Shown here: positions 29,749 to 43,510 of the stretch, in pieces
How the letters are laid out: each line of letters begins with the position of its first letter
How positions within the stretch are numbered: the first letter of the stretch is position 1
Source: an uncultured Erythrobacter sp.
GTDB taxonomy: Bacteria; Pseudomonadota; Alphaproteobacteria; Sphingomonadales; Sphingomonadaceae
Direction: 5' to 3'
Length of the DNA stretch: 64,000 nucleotides
Assembly (NCBI GenBank): GCA_913055155.1
Contig: CAJXJR010000007.1
Location: 62,001 to 126,000 of the forward strand
Program-made: the position numbers and the translations under genes
The notes under the pieces: model-generated
The model's input: the letters and a program-made list of their open reading frames with translations, nothing else
What the model was told of the DNA's origin: nothing
Database searches by the model: none

Positions 29749-30075
29749 ATGACCGAAGATGAAGCCCGTACCGCACTGGCCGAACGGCTGGCCGAGCTCG
29801 ACCGGCTCGACGTGCTGAGCGCCGAAGGCCGCGCGCCCGTTACCCTGCAGCAGGATAGCGTGGGGCGCCTGTCGCGCATGGACGCGATGCAGCAGCAGGC
29901 CATGGCGCAGGCCGAGGAACGACGGCGCGGGGCAGAGCGCATACGCATCAGGGCCGCGCTGGAGCGGCTGGACGAGGGCGAATGGGGCTGGTGCGTCACT
30001 TGCGGCGAGGAAATCGCCGAGGGGCGGCTGCGCAACGACCCCAGCGTTGCGACATGCGTGGGGTGTGCGGGTTAG
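29749..30075 (+). CDS. DksA/TraR-type C4 zinc-finger protein
   Basis: A 108-residue protein with a coiled-coil N-terminal half and a C-terminal four-Cys finger, CVTCGEEI then ATCVGC. Shorter than DksA and lacking the canonical DxxDxA tip residues in an obvious form, it belongs with the TraR/YbiI-like proteins that may bind RNA polymerase. A TTGACA at 29712-29717 lies upstream but no convincing -10 accompanies it. A DUF1772 gene follows after 24 bp. Confidence 0.85.
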   Translation: MTEDEARTALAERLAELDRLDVLSAEGRAPVTLQQDSVGRLSRMDAMQQQAMAQAEERRRGAERIRIRAALERLDEGEWGWCVTCGEEIAEGRLRNDPSVATCVGCAG

Positions 30076-30099
30076 AGCCGCTCAAAGGGGGGTGTCGAC

Positions 30100-30582
30100 A
30101 TGACGATAACAGATGGCGTGTTGTGGTTCGCGGTGCTTGGCGTTGGCGTGATGGCGGGGGTCTATTTTACCTTCTCAGCCTTCGCCATGCGTGCGCTCGA
30201 TGCCATTGGTTTGCCGGCGGGTATGCAGGCGATGCAGTCGATCAACCGCGTGATCGTGCGTTCGCTCTTCCTGCCGCTGTTCTTTGCCAGCAGCCTGGCC
30301 GCGGCGGTGCTGGCCGTCGTTGCCCTGCTCGACCTGTCGCAGCCGGGCGGCCTTCTCCTGCTGGTGGGCGGAGCGAGCTATGTGCTGGGCATGTTCGTGG
30401 TGACGGTTGTCGGCAACGTGCCGCTCAACAACGCGCTGGAGGCGGCAGCGGCAGATGGCGCGGAGGGCGAGGCCATGTGGCGGCGCTACATGAATTCGTG
30501 GGTGGCATGGAACCATGTCCGCACGCTTGCCTGCACACTGTCGATGGCATTCCTTGTCGCAGCGCTGGTGGCGCGGGGCTGA
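30100..30582 (+). CDS. DUF1772 family membrane protein
   Basis: A 160-residue protein with four predicted membrane helices. The pattern GVYFTFSAFAMRAL early, GNVPLNNALEA in the middle and YMNSWVAWNHVRTLACTLS late is that of DUF1772, a family related to fungal anthrone oxygenases. The bacterial function is unknown to me. It lies 24 bp after the zinc-finger gene and is likely co-transcribed. Its stop is seven bases from the stop of the convergent small gene. Confidence 0.88.
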   Translation: MTITDGVLWFAVLGVGVMAGVYFTFSAFAMRALDAIGLPAGMQAMQSINRVIVRSLFLPLFFASSLAAAVLAVVALLDLSQPGGLLLLVGGASYVLGMFVVTVVGNVPLNNALEAAAADGAEGEAMWRRYMNSWVAWNHVRTLACTLSMAFLVAALVARG

Positions 30583-30589
30583 GCCTTCG

Positions 30590-30823
30590 TCACTCCAGGC
30601 AGAGAAAGTCCGCCAGCGGATAGCGGGCGATAACGGCATCGTCGGCGTCGAGCACGGTCACGTCCTGCGCCATGTGCAGGCAGCCGCGACCAAGTTCTTC
30701 TGCCGCGAGGCCGCGGGCCACGTGCTTTGCCACAAGGCCCACTGCCCATTCGGCGGGAAGGTCGAAAGCGATTGCGCGGCTGCGGCGGTTGCCGCGTTCG
30801 AGACAGAATCGGTAGTCCGGCAT
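30590..30823 (-). CDS. small hypothetical protein, possibly DUF6894-like
   Basis: A 77-residue soluble protein starting MPDYRFCLERGNRRS and ending YPLADFLCLE. The MPxYxF start and short alpha/beta pattern resemble the DUF6894 family of small alphaproteobacterial proteins, but the match is weak and I could not confirm it. Codon use is normal for the window and the frame is cleanly bounded by neighbouring genes. Function unknown. Confidence 0.6.
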   Translation of the reverse strand: MPDYRFCLERGNRRSRAIAFDLPAEWAVGLVAKHVARGLAAEELGRGCLHMAQDVTVLDADDAVIARYPLADFLCLE

Positions 30824-30940
30824 GGCGCTCCCTTCACGACCGACTCACAGCACCTGTGTTACAGTTTGATGACACCTTGTTCTGGCACGGGCCGGGATCC
30901 ACGCTGGCGGGGTGACGATCGGCTGCTAAAGAGCGGGCAT

Positions 30941-31114
30941 ATGGTTGCGATCGGATGTTTCATGCTGCTTGTCCTGCCGCTGGCAGGCCTGGTGCTGGGC
31001 GGCTGGCTGGCCGGGCCGCAAGGCATGGCCTGGGGCGCCGGCATCGGCCTTGCCGTCGCGCTCGGCGCGTCGGGTATCATGGGCTATGGGCTGGTGAAAG
31101 CAGGTCGGCGCTGA
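30941..31114 (+). CDS. small membrane protein of unknown function
   Basis: A 57-residue protein made of two hydrophobic helices (FMLLVLPLAGLVLGGWLAG and GAGIGLAVALGASGIMGYGL) and a basic tail KAGRR. It starts at the ATG at 30941 with a poor Shine-Dalgarno sequence. A longer reading of the frame from 30515 runs antisense to the small gene at 30590-30823 and is not credible. A terminator follows 6 bp after the stop. Family unknown. Confidence 0.65.
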   Translation: MVAIGCFMLLVLPLAGLVLGGWLAGPQGMAWGAGIGLAVALGASGIMGYGLVKAGRR

Positions 31115-31120
31115 CCACGC

Positions 31121-31155
31121 AAAAAGGGCGCGCCCCGTGCCGGAACGCGCCCTTT
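31121..31155. terminator. bidirectional intrinsic terminator between a small gene and gltD
   Basis: AAAGGGCGCG (31123-31132) and CGCGCCCTTT (31146-31155) form a ten-pair stem with a 13-base loop. On the minus strand it is followed by five T, so it mainly serves gltD; the plus-strand side ends in TTT. Confidence 0.85.
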
Positions 31156-31175
31156 GGTGATTGCTTTAACCGGCC

Positions 31176-32612
31176 TTAGCGCGGCAGTTCGGTAACGCCC
31201 ATCAGCGCCTCGTCCACGCTGGCCGCGCACTGGCGACCTTCGCGGATGGCCCAGACGATCAGCGACTGGCCACGACGCATGTCGCCGCAGGCCCAGATCG
31301 ACGGGTCGGACGTGCGATAGTCCTGCACGTTGGCTTCCACGTTGCCGCGATCGGTCAGGTCGACGCCGCTCTGCTCGATCATGCCCTGCTTGCGGGGGCC
31401 GAGGAAACCCATGGCCAGCAGGATCAGGTCGGCAGGCAGGATGAACTCGCTGTCGGGCACTTCCTTCAGCTGGCCTTCCGACCAGTCTGCGCGCACGCAC
31501 TTCAGGCCGGTGACCTTGCCGTCTTCGCCGACCACTTCCTTGGTCAGCACGGACCAGTCGCGCTCCACGCCCTCTTCGTGGCTGGTGGAAGTGCGCAGCT
31601 TCATCGGCCAGTCGGGCCAGGTCAGCAGCTTGTTCTCGTGCTCGGGCGGCTGCGGCAAGATCTCGATCTGGGTGACCGAAGCCGCGCCCTGGCGGTTGGA
31701 GGTGCCCACGCAGTCGGAACCGGTGTCACCGCCGCCGATCACGATCACGTGCTTGCCGGTGGCGGTCAGGCTGCCGCGCGGCGCGGCGCGGTTCTCATCG
31801 TCGCCGGCGTTGCGCTTGTTCTGCTGGGTGAGGAATTCCATGGCCAGGCGCACGCCGGGCAGTTCGGCGCCGGGGATCTGCAGCGGGCGGGCATCTTCCG
31901 CCCCGCCGGCGAACACCACCGCGTCGAAATTCTCCTTCAGGTTCTTCACCGAGATATCGACGCCAACCTCGGTGCTGGTGCGGAAGGTGACCCCTTCGGC
32001 CTCCATCTGCACCGCGCGGCGGTTGATCAGGCTCTTTTCCATCTTGAAGTCGGGAATGCCGTAGCGCAGCAGGCCGCCCACGCGGTCGCTCTTCTCGAAC
32101 ACGGTGACCGAATGGCCCGCGCGCGCCAGCTGCTGGGCACAGGCCATGCCTGCCGGGCCGGAGCCGACCACGGCCACGCTCTTGCCAGTCTTCTTCTCTG
32201 GCACCTGCGGGTGGATCCAGCCTTCCTTCCATCCGCGATCGACGATGGCGCATTCGATCGACTTGATCGTCACCGGCTCGTCGGTGAGGTTGAGCGTGCA
32301 GCTTGCCTCGCACGGGGCGGGGCACACGCGGCCTGTGAATTCGGGGAAGTTGTTGGTGGAATGCAGCACTTCCAGCGCATTCTGCCAATCGCCCTTGTAC
32401 ACCAGGTCGTTCCAGTCCGGGATGATGTTGTTCACCGGACAGCCGTTGTGGCAGTACGGGATACCGCAATTCATGCAGCGGGCGGCCTGGTTCTTCAGCG
32501 CCTCCTCGCTGGGTGGAATGACGAATTCCTTGTAGTGCGTCAGCCGTTCCTTGGGATCGGCATAAGTGCGATCCTGGCGCTCGATTTCGAGGAAGCCGGT
32601 TTCCTTGCCCAT
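31176..32612 (-). CDS. gltD: glutamate synthase subunit beta
   Basis: A 478-residue flavoprotein that passes electrons from NADPH to the large subunit. The N-terminal iron-sulfur cysteines ([15 protein letters not shown]) are followed by two dinucleotide folds: [20 protein letters not shown] for FAD and [13 protein letters not shown] for NADPH. It lies 12 bp after gltB and forms the gltBD operon. Length and motifs are complete. The operon ends at a strong terminator. Confidence 0.97.
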   Translation of the reverse strand: MGKETGFLEIERQDRTYADPKERLTHYKEFVIPPSEEALKNQAARCMNCGIPYCHNGCPVNNIIPDWNDLVYKGDWQNALEVLHSTNNFPEFTGRVCPAPCEASCTLNLTDEPVTIKSIECAIVDRGWKEGWIHPQVPEKKTGKSVAVVGSGPAGMACAQQLARAGHSVTVFEKSDRVGGLLRYGIPDFKMEKSLINRRAVQMEAEGVTFRTSTEVGVDISVKNLKENFDAVVFAGGAEDARPLQIPGAELPGVRLAMEFLTQQNKRNAGDDENRAAPRGSLTATGKHVIVIGGGDTGSDCVGTSNRQGAASVTQIEILPQPPEHENKLLTWPDWPMKLRTSTSHEEGVERDWSVLTKEVVGEDGKVTGLKCVRADWSEGQLKEVPDSEFILPADLILLAMGFLGPRKQGMIEQSGVDLTDRGNVEANVQDYRTSDPSIWACGDMRRGQSLIVWAIREGRQCAASVDEALMGVTELPR

Positions 32613-32624
32613 GTCCTGTAGTCC

Positions 32625-37268
<4,644 letters not shown>

Positions 37269-37326
37269 TCTTCAATACTTCCTCTTGCGCGTGCGGGCCC
37301 CGGGCGGAATTAAGCCGCGCCCCGGA

Positions 37327-37439
37327 ACCGGTTTCACCGGTAACGAAACGCGAATCAACCGCCGCGGGCGGCACGAAAATTTCGCGAAGAGCCCTCATGG
37401 CGACAGGAAGCTATTTTGGCAAGGCTTGCTGCACCGCAA
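37327..37439. promoter_or_regulatory. short dyads upstream of gltB
   Basis: Two candidate operators sit in the 207-bp gap: ACCGGT repeated at 37327-37332 and 37336-37341 with a three-base spacer, and TTGCTGCACCGCAA at 37426-37439, a TGC/GCA arrangement like PhaR-type boxes. Neither has a recognised binder here. No clear -10/-35 pair was found. Confidence 0.3.
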
Positions 37440-37475
37440 AATGGCATTCAAGCGCCAAACCAGGGGTTTGCCTGG

Positions 37476-39500
37476 CTACTTGCCCATGCGTTGCAGGTTC
37501 AACAGCGCTTCGCGCAGGGCCCGTTCGTTGTCGTCGTTCGACGGCTTCGGACGCTCCATGCGCGGTGCAGCGGCCTTATCTTCCCCGGCAGGCGGGTCGA
37601 AAGCGCGCGCTGCAGGTGCTGCTGCATGTGCGGGGGCCTTGCGGTTTTCCTGGTTGGGAAACAGCACCGCCGGCTCGGTATTGTCGGCATCGGGCTCGGG
37701 CTCCTCGATGCGGACGAATTCCTCGACATTGCGCTTGAACGGGTTGGCAGCGGCAAAATCGGTCACCGGAGCGCGGTCTTCGGGCGCGCTGTCTTGCGCG
37801 ATATCTTCGACATCGTCCTGTGCGATGGCTGCGTCCTCGGCGGTAGCCGGGGGCTGGTCGAAGGCTGGGCGCGGCGCGGGTTCGGGTTCGCTGACTTGCA
37901 TCGGCGGCAGGGTGAACGAGGCGGCGAGATCGGCGATCTCGTCGTCCTCGCCTTCATCTTCGTCATCCAGCGTGACCGCGGCGATCGTGCCGGTGAATGC
38001 GCCATAGCGCTGGCGCGGCTCTTCCTCGGACTCGGCAGGCTTGTCGAACGCCGGAGCTTCGGCGGGTTCCTCGGCTTCGGCTTCGCTAGTCGGCTGCGCG
38101 GCAGCGGAACCGAAATAGGCGGCCATGGCCTGGACGGCGTCTTCCGCGGCGGCAGGATCGAACTCGTCCGGTACGGGGGCGTCGAGCGCAGCGTCCTTTT
38201 CGCCAGCCGCTTCGGCTTCGGCCTCCGCTGCGGCGGCAGCTTCGGCTTCGGCCTTGGCCGCGGCTTCGGCCTCTGCCTGTTGCATCAGTGCCTTTTCGGC
38301 GGCTTTTTCGGCGACCCATTCGCGATGCTTGTCGAGAGCAGAACCGAGGCGCTGGACCAGTTGGACAAGGCCTTCGCCCTCTTCGCCGTCAGGTTCCCCG
38401 GCCTTTGCGCCTGCATCGATTTCAGGCGTGTCGACCACGACCGCTTCGTCTGCCGTCTCGTCGACCGGCATTTCGCTCGATGCCTCCACGGGCCCATCGG
38501 TGGGTTCGAAAATCTGCTTGTCGGACACCGTTTCCTCGCTCTCCGTCCCGGCGTTCTCGTCCGGGGCAAATGTCGGTTCGGCGGCAGAATGCTGTTCGTC
38601 GCCCCGATCTTCATCGTGATATTCATCGTGATCTTCCTGCGCCATCGAGGGCGGCGAGAAGGCCAGCGGTTCCTCGGCCGTTGCTTTGGCCTCGACCGGC
38701 TCGGCATAGTGCACGTCCACCACCGGACCGGTGGCATTCGCCACGGCGATGAATTCCTGCCGCTCGAATCCGGGCTGGGGCAGGTCCTGCTCCTGCGGTT
38801 CCTGCTCTTCGGCGAAACCGGTGTCTGCTTCCGCTTCGAGTGCGGCCGCGGCGTCGAGCTCGAGAGGCACGTCCTCTTCCTCGACCTCCGGCTCCGCCGG
38901 ATCGGGCTGGAAGACCTGGCGCGGTTCGTCGGCTTCGGCCACAGGCTCTTCATCGGGAACGCCATCGACCATGGCCGGGCTTTCCTTCGGTTCGCGCACG
39001 GCAGGCACCGGCGCGACGTTGAGGAAGTCGCTGGGGCCTTCTTCCTGTTCGATCGCCAGCGCGCGGCGGCGACCGGCGGGGGCGGGCAGATCGTCGTGAT
39101 CGTCGCCCTCGATGCCGAAGTCGCCGATATCATCGGGCGCGTTCAGCACCTTGCGGTCGCCGGCTTTCGCGCTCCTGGGAGCCGCGATCTTCCGGGCGAG
39201 TACGAAGCCGAGCATGCCGCCCACCAGCGTGCCGACCAGCGCGACCAGCGATTGCGCGGTAAAGCCCAGCGGCGGCGCGGCCAGGGGCAGCAGAGATGCC
39301 AGTCCGCTTGCCGTGCTGGCACGCTCCAGCAGCGCCACGGGCACGATCAGGCTGCCGACCCCCAGCAAGGCGGCAAACCACAGCGCCACGATCCAGGGGA
39401 ACGCGGGGTTCGCGGTAATCGGCGGCTTACCAGGCTTCTGGCCTGCCTTGGCGGCAGGTGCCTGCGCCGGTTCATCCATGTGCTCGGGGCCTGTTGCCAC
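37476..39500 (-). CDS. large acidic membrane-anchored protein of unknown function
   Basis: About 674 residues. Two hydrophobic helices near the N-terminus (PWIVALWFAALLGVGSLIVP and SLVALVGTLVGGMLGFVLA) are followed by more than 500 residues very rich in Glu, Asp, Ala and Pro with little predicted fold, including an Ala/Glu block (AEAEAAAKAEAEAAAAAEAE) likely to be helical or coiled. The C-terminus is basic again and ends NLQRMGK. I know no family. The start is uncertain: a GTG at 39500 with AGGA seven bases upstream is preferred to ATGs at 39542 and 39479. It may be a scaffold of the envelope, which is inference. Confidence 0.72.
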   Translation of the reverse strand: MATGPEHMDEPAQAPAAKAGQKPGKPPITANPAFPWIVALWFAALLGVGSLIVPVALLERASTASGLASLLPLAAPPLGFTAQSLVALVGTLVGGMLGFVLARKIAAPRSAKAGDRKVLNAPDDIGDFGIEGDDHDDLPAPAGRRRALAIEQEEGPSDFLNVAPVPAVREPKESPAMVDGVPDEEPVAEADEPRQVFQPDPAEPEVEEEDVPLELDAAAALEAEADTGFAEEQEPQEQDLPQPGFERQEFIAVANATGPVVDVHYAEPVEAKATAEEPLAFSPPSMAQEDHDEYHDEDRGDEQHSAAEPTFAPDENAGTESEETVSDKQIFEPTDGPVEASSEMPVDETADEAVVVDTPEIDAGAKAGEPDGEEGEGLVQLVQRLGSALDKHREWVAEKAAEKALMQQAEAEAAAKAEAEAAAAAEAEAEAAGEKDAALDAPVPDEFDPAAAEDAVQAMAAYFGSAAAQPTSEAEAEEPAEAPAFDKPAESEEEPRQRYGAFTGTIAAVTLDDEDEGEDDEIADLAASFTLPPMQVSEPEPAPRPAFDQPPATAEDAAIAQDDVEDIAQDSAPEDRAPVTDFAAANPFKRNVEEFVRIEEPEPDADNTEPAVLFPNQENRKAPAHAAAPAARAFDPPAGEDKAAAPRMERPKPSNDDNERALREALLNLQRMGK

Positions 39501-39547
39501 GTGCCAATCCTGTTTTTGCACCGCGTATTTCCACGCTGCCAACCGGG

Positions 39548-40798
39548 TCAGGCGGCGGCGGGGATACGGCCATCGTCGGATTGGCCTAGCAGGCTAAGGT
39601 AAACGACCTGATAACGCTGAATGTTGGTTTGCCAGTCATGCCGGGTCAGGACGTGTTTACGCGCCGCCGTGCGGATCGCGTCCCACTCGGCCCGGCGATC
39701 GACCAGGTCGGCCAGCGCCCGGGCGCAGGCGACGGGATCGTCGGGCGCGAAAAGCACGCCGGTTTCGCCGTGGCGAATCAGTTCGCGGTGCCCGCCCACG
39801 TCGCTGGCGGCCACCAGCTGCATCTGGGCATTGGCCTCCAGCGGCTTAAGCCGGGTGACAAGGTCGGTCAGGCGGCTCTTCTTGCGGGGATAGGCCATGA
39901 TATCGGTCAGGGCGTAATAGCGTTCCACTTCGCTGTGCGGCACGCGACCGGTGAAGTGGATGCGCCCGGCGGCAGACGAGGCCGCAGCCTGCGCGCGCAG
40001 CCTATCGTCCATCGGTCCGCCGCCCACCAGCAGCAGGTGCGCACCCGGATGGCGATCCAGCAGCAGGGGCATGGCCGAGATCAGGTCGTCCAGCCCTTCG
40101 TAATCGTAGAAGCTGCCGATGAAGCCGATGACCGGGCCCCATTCGCCATCGGCGCCGATACCCAGCTGCGCCGCCAGCGCCTCGTCGCGGGCGACAGGCT
40201 CGCCAAAAGTCGTCAGGTCCACGCCGTTGGGCATCACGCCGATCTTCTCCGCCGGGAAACCGCGCGCGACCAGGTCCTGTTTCAGCCCCTGGCAGATCGT
40301 CATCACGGCGTCCGCATCGCGCACGGTGGAGTTTTCCAGCTCGCGCGTCAGGAGGTATTTCAGTGATCCTTCGCGGCCTGTAAGGTTGCCGACGGCGGCA
40401 TCTTCCCAGAAGGCGCGGATCTCGTAGACCACCGGGATGCCCAGCCGCTTGCCGGCGCGGATCGCCGCAAGGCCGTTCAACGCAGGGGAGTGGGCGTGGA
40501 GGATGTCGGGCCGCCATTTGCTCGCCAGCGCGACCACGGCATCGGCCAGGGCATCGATCTCGCGCCACTCCCGCAGGCCCACGGGGCCAGTCGCCTTGCC
40601 CGGTGTGCGGTGGAAGGTGAGGCCATCGATTTCTTCCACGGCGGGGCCGGGTTCGACATGCCGCTGCCCGGTGATCCCGCGCACCTCCAGCCCGATACCC
40701 TGCTGCGCACGCAGGATGGCGCGCGTGCGAAAGGTATAGCCGCTGTGCATCGGCAACGAATGGTCAAGGACGTGAAGGACGCGTGTCATCGGCGCCAT
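39548..40798 (-). CDS. glycosyltransferase, exosortase A system-associated (GT4)
   Basis: A 416-residue GT-B glycosyltransferase of the type linked to exosortase A/PEP-CTERM polysaccharide loci: VLHVLDHSLPMHSGYTFRTR at the N-terminus is diagnostic, and the C-terminal half has the GT4 pattern IGFIGSFYDYEGLDDLISA, LLVGGGP and MAYPRKKSRLTDLVTRLKPL with its acceptor/donor Glu. It would add a sugar to a lipid-linked repeat. The ATG at 40798 is used; the ATG at 40789 (MTRVLHV) fits the family equally well. It is divergent from the ligase gene. No exosortase or PEP-CTERM protein is in the window. Confidence 0.9.
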   Translation of the reverse strand: MAPMTRVLHVLDHSLPMHSGYTFRTRAILRAQQGIGLEVRGITGQRHVEPGPAVEEIDGLTFHRTPGKATGPVGLREWREIDALADAVVALASKWRPDILHAHSPALNGLAAIRAGKRLGIPVVYEIRAFWEDAAVGNLTGREGSLKYLLTRELENSTVRDADAVMTICQGLKQDLVARGFPAEKIGVMPNGVDLTTFGEPVARDEALAAQLGIGADGEWGPVIGFIGSFYDYEGLDDLISAMPLLLDRHPGAHLLLVGGGPMDDRLRAQAAASSAAGRIHFTGRVPHSEVERYYALTDIMAYPRKKSRLTDLVTRLKPLEANAQMQLVAASDVGGHRELIRHGETGVLFAPDDPVACARALADLVDRRAEWDAIRTAARKHVLTRHDWQTNIQRYQVVYLSLLGQSDDGRIPAAA

Positions 40799-40876
40799 GC
40801 CTGCCAGAACAGACTTAAAGGCGCGTCAATAGCTTGGGCGTAAGGCGCTGGTGTACCAAATGAGGACGCGCTCGCC

Positions 40877-41041
40877 TTGATCGACTACTTCTCCATCGCG
40901 CTGACGCACGGGCTGATCCTGCTCGCCTGCTGGCGGCTGCTGATGCGCGATGACCTGGACGTCGAGGGCGCGCAGAACAGGCCGGACCGGCGTCCGTGGC
41001 TGCGGCAGCAAGAGCAGCAGGAGCACGGGCCCGATGCGTGA
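40877..41041 (+). CDS. small membrane protein coupled to the O-glycosylation ligase gene
   Basis: A 54-codon frame beginning with TTG at 40877 behind GAGGA (ten bases). Residues 2-23 (IDYFSIALTHGLILLACWRL) form one hydrophobic helix; the rest is a charged tail with DVEGAQNRPDRRPWLRQQEQ. Its stop overlaps the start of the ligase gene by eight bases, so its translation would deliver ribosomes to the ligase start. Helix-plus-charged-tail composition and sensible codon use argue for a real gene, but no family is recognised and the TTG start is weak evidence. Confidence 0.5.
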   Translation: MIDYFSIALTHGLILLACWRLLMRDDLDVEGAQNRPDRRPWLRQQEQQEHGPDA

Positions 41042-42404
41042 CCTGGTCCTGCTGGCCTTCATCGCCGCGATCGTGGCGATGGGGTTCAAGCGCCCGTTCC
41101 TGTGGGTGCTGCTGTATATCTATGTCGATATCGTCACCCCGCAGAAAGTGGGCTACGGCATCATCACCAGCATATCCCTGTCGATGCTGTGCTTTGTCGC
41201 GGCCTTTGCCGGGTACATATTGCTCGACAGCAAGCAGGGCAGCCGCATTACCCTGCGGCAAGGCCTGATCGTGGCGCTGCTGGGCTGGTGCGCGATAACC
41301 ACCTATTTCCTGGCCGATTTCCCCGAGGAGGCGGCCAGCAAGTGGGAATGGGTGTGGAAGAGCCTGGTCTTCGCGGCCTTCCTGCCGCTGACCTTGCGCA
41401 CCAAGTTACGGCTGGAGGCAGCGGCGCTGATCATGGTGCTGTCTGCTGCCAGCATCATCATATCGGCGGGCATCAAGACGGTATTGTCGGGCGGCGGATA
41501 CGGCACGCTGGTAGCGCTGGTGCAGGACAATTCGGGTCTCTACGAAGGCTCCACCCTGTCCACCGTCGCCATTGCCGTAATTCCGCTGACCGTGTGGGTG
41601 GCAAGGCACGGCAGCATCTTCACCGAGCGCAAGCTGGCGATGGTCTTTGCCGCGGCGCTGGTGTTCGCCGCCCTGCTGGTGCCCGTGGGCACGCAGACGC
41701 GCACCGGGCTGATCTGCATCGCCGCGCTGGGCGTGCTGGTGCTGCGCAGCGTGAAGTATCGCTTCGTCTATGCCGGCTTTGCGGGGCTGGCGCTGCTGGT
41801 GGCGCTGCCGTTCCTGCCCGCCAGCTATACCGAACGCATGTCCACCATCACCGAATACCAGGCCGATGAAAGCGCCTCTACCCGCGTGGCGGTGTGGGCG
41901 TGGACGATCGACTACGTGAAGGCCAACCCGCTGGGTGGCGGCTTCGATTCCTTCCTTGGCAACAGCTTCAGCTACCAGACCCGAACCACGGTGGACGAAG
42001 GCAATACTGAGCGCGTCGTCTACCAAGAAGTGACCGACGAGGGTCGCGCCTTCCACTCCGCCTATTTCGAGGTGCTGGGCGAGCAGGGATTCATCGGCTT
42101 CGCCATCTGGCTGGCGCTGCACGGGCTGGGGCTGTGGCAGATGCAGCGCATCCGCAAACGCTATGCCGACAGCGAGGAGCCCGATGGCAAGCGCTGGTAT
42201 GCGCTGGCGACGGCGCTGCAGAACGGCCACATGGTCTACCTTGTCGGGGCGGCCTTCGTGTGCGTGGGCTACCAGCCGTTCATGTTCATGCTGCTGGGGC
42301 TGCAGATCGCCTTCTACAGCCTGATGAAGCGCGAATGGGCGGGCAAGCAGGAGCAGAACCGTCCGTGGCTGCGCGAACAGCCTGTACAGGGGGCCCCGGC
42401 CTGA
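41034..42404 (+). CDS. putative O-glycosylation ligase, exosortase A system-associated (Wzy/O-antigen ligase family)
   Basis: A 456-residue membrane protein with about ten to twelve helices. The N-terminal FKRPFLWVLLYIYVDIVTPQ and the periplasmic loop TEYQADESASTRVAVWAWTI, then NPLGGGFDSF, match the exosortase A-associated ligase with the O-antigen ligase domain. It is expected to polymerise or transfer undecaprenol-linked repeats on the periplasmic face. ATG at 41034 with AGGAG about ten bases upstream; it overlaps the preceding small gene. Its TGA shares a base with the acyltransferase ATG. Confidence 0.9.
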   Translation: MRDLVLLAFIAAIVAMGFKRPFLWVLLYIYVDIVTPQKVGYGIITSISLSMLCFVAAFAGYILLDSKQGSRITLRQGLIVALLGWCAITTYFLADFPEEAASKWEWVWKSLVFAAFLPLTLRTKLRLEAAALIMVLSAASIIISAGIKTVLSGGGYGTLVALVQDNSGLYEGSTLSTVAIAVIPLTVWVARHGSIFTERKLAMVFAAALVFAALLVPVGTQTRTGLICIAALGVLVLRSVKYRFVYAGFAGLALLVALPFLPASYTERMSTITEYQADESASTRVAVWAWTIDYVKANPLGGGFDSFLGNSFSYQTRTTVDEGNTERVVYQEVTDEGRAFHSAYFEVLGEQGFIGFAIWLALHGLGLWQMQRIRKRYADSEEPDGKRWYALATALQNGHMVYLVGAAFVCVGYQPFMFMLLGLQIAFYSLMKREWAGKQEQNRPWLREQPVQGAPA

Positions 42405-43510
42405 TGGCATCGCAGCACCCTCGCGTGCCGCACCTGCTGGCGCTGACCGGGATTCGCGGCCTCGCGGCGTGGTGGGTGGTGTTCTACCACGCGCGCCTGT
42501 CGCTGGCCGAGTGGATGCCCGACTGGGGCATGGCCGTGGCGGCCAAGGGCTATCTCGCGGTGGACTTGTTCTTCATGCTGTCGGGCTTTGTCATGTGGCT
42601 CAACTATGGCGAGCGGCTGCGCGCCGAAGGCGCAGCGGGAGCGCCGGCCTTCTGGTGGCGCCGCCTGGCCCGCATCTGGCCGCTGCACCTGGCCGTGCTG
42701 GGCGGAATGATCCTGTTTGCGCTGGTGCTGCTGGCAACCGGGCGCGACATGTCGAACTATCCGCTGGCGGAACTGCCACTGCACGTGCTGCTGCTGCAGA
42801 ATTGGGGGCTGACCAGCGAGCTGACGTGGAACCACCCGGCCTGGTCGATCAGCACCGAACTGGGCGCCTACCTGTTGTTCCCGCTGGCGGTGGTGGCGGT
42901 GCGCTGGGAGGCATGGCGCCCGTGGGCCCTGCTGGCGGGCGTGGGCTTGCTCGCCCTGGCGCTGCACGGTGTGTTCGTGCTGGCAGGCGCCAGCGAGCTC
43001 GGCGACCAGATCACCCGGCTGGGCCTGATCCGCTGCGTGCTGCAATTCGGCATCGGCATGTTGCTGGCGAACCTCTGGCTGGCGTGGAAGGAGAAGGGCG
43101 GAATGGCGCTGGCCTGTGCGATCTCGAGCGCGATCAGCCTTGCCGCGCTGCTGGTGTGGGGCACGCCCGAAACCCTCGTGGTGCCGCTGGCCTTCGCCAC
43201 GCTGCTGCTGGCGCTGGCGCTGGATAGCGGCCCGGTGGCGCGGCTGCTTTCCACTCGCCCGCTGGTGTGGCTGGGCGATGCCAGCTACGCCACCTACCTC
43301 GTCCACTTCCCGCTGCTGGTGCTGCTGAAACTGGTGGCGGTGGACGACAGCCTGCAGATCACCCCGCTGGCCTTCGCCACTTACCTGCTGGTGCTGTTGG
43401 CGCTGTCGGGCGGGCTGTATCGCTGGCTGGAGAAGCCGGCGCAGAAGTGGCTGAATGCAAGGGATCCTTTTCGTTTTTCGAAAGCGCCTCCGCGCTTTCG
43501 TCCTCGCTAG
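42404..43510 (+). CDS. acyltransferase family 3 (membrane O-acyltransferase)
   Basis: A 368-residue polytopic protein of the acyltransferase-3/OafA group: LTGIRGLAAWWVVFYHARLS carries the conserved Arg and the active His, GYLAVDLFFMLSGFVMWLNY follows, and FWWRRLARIWPLHL is the usual basic loop. It probably acetylates sugars of the polysaccharide built by its neighbours. The stop of the ligase and this start overlap as TGATG. The last dozen residues (FRFSKAPPRFRPR) look foreign to the family and are encoded by the first hairpin of the downstream repeat block. Confidence 0.9.
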   Translation: MASQHPRVPHLLALTGIRGLAAWWVVFYHARLSLAEWMPDWGMAVAAKGYLAVDLFFMLSGFVMWLNYGERLRAEGAAGAPAFWWRRLARIWPLHLAVLGGMILFALVLLATGRDMSNYPLAELPLHVLLLQNWGLTSELTWNHPAWSISTELGAYLLFPLAVVAVRWEAWRPWALLAGVGLLALALHGVFVLAGASELGDQITRLGLIRCVLQFGIGMLLANLWLAWKEKGGMALACAISSAISLAALLVWGTPETLVVPLAFATLLLALALDSGPVARLLSTRPLVWLGDASYATYLVHFPLLVLLKLVAVDDSLQITPLAFATYLLVLLALSGGLYRWLEKPAQKWLNARDPFRFSKAPPRFRPR

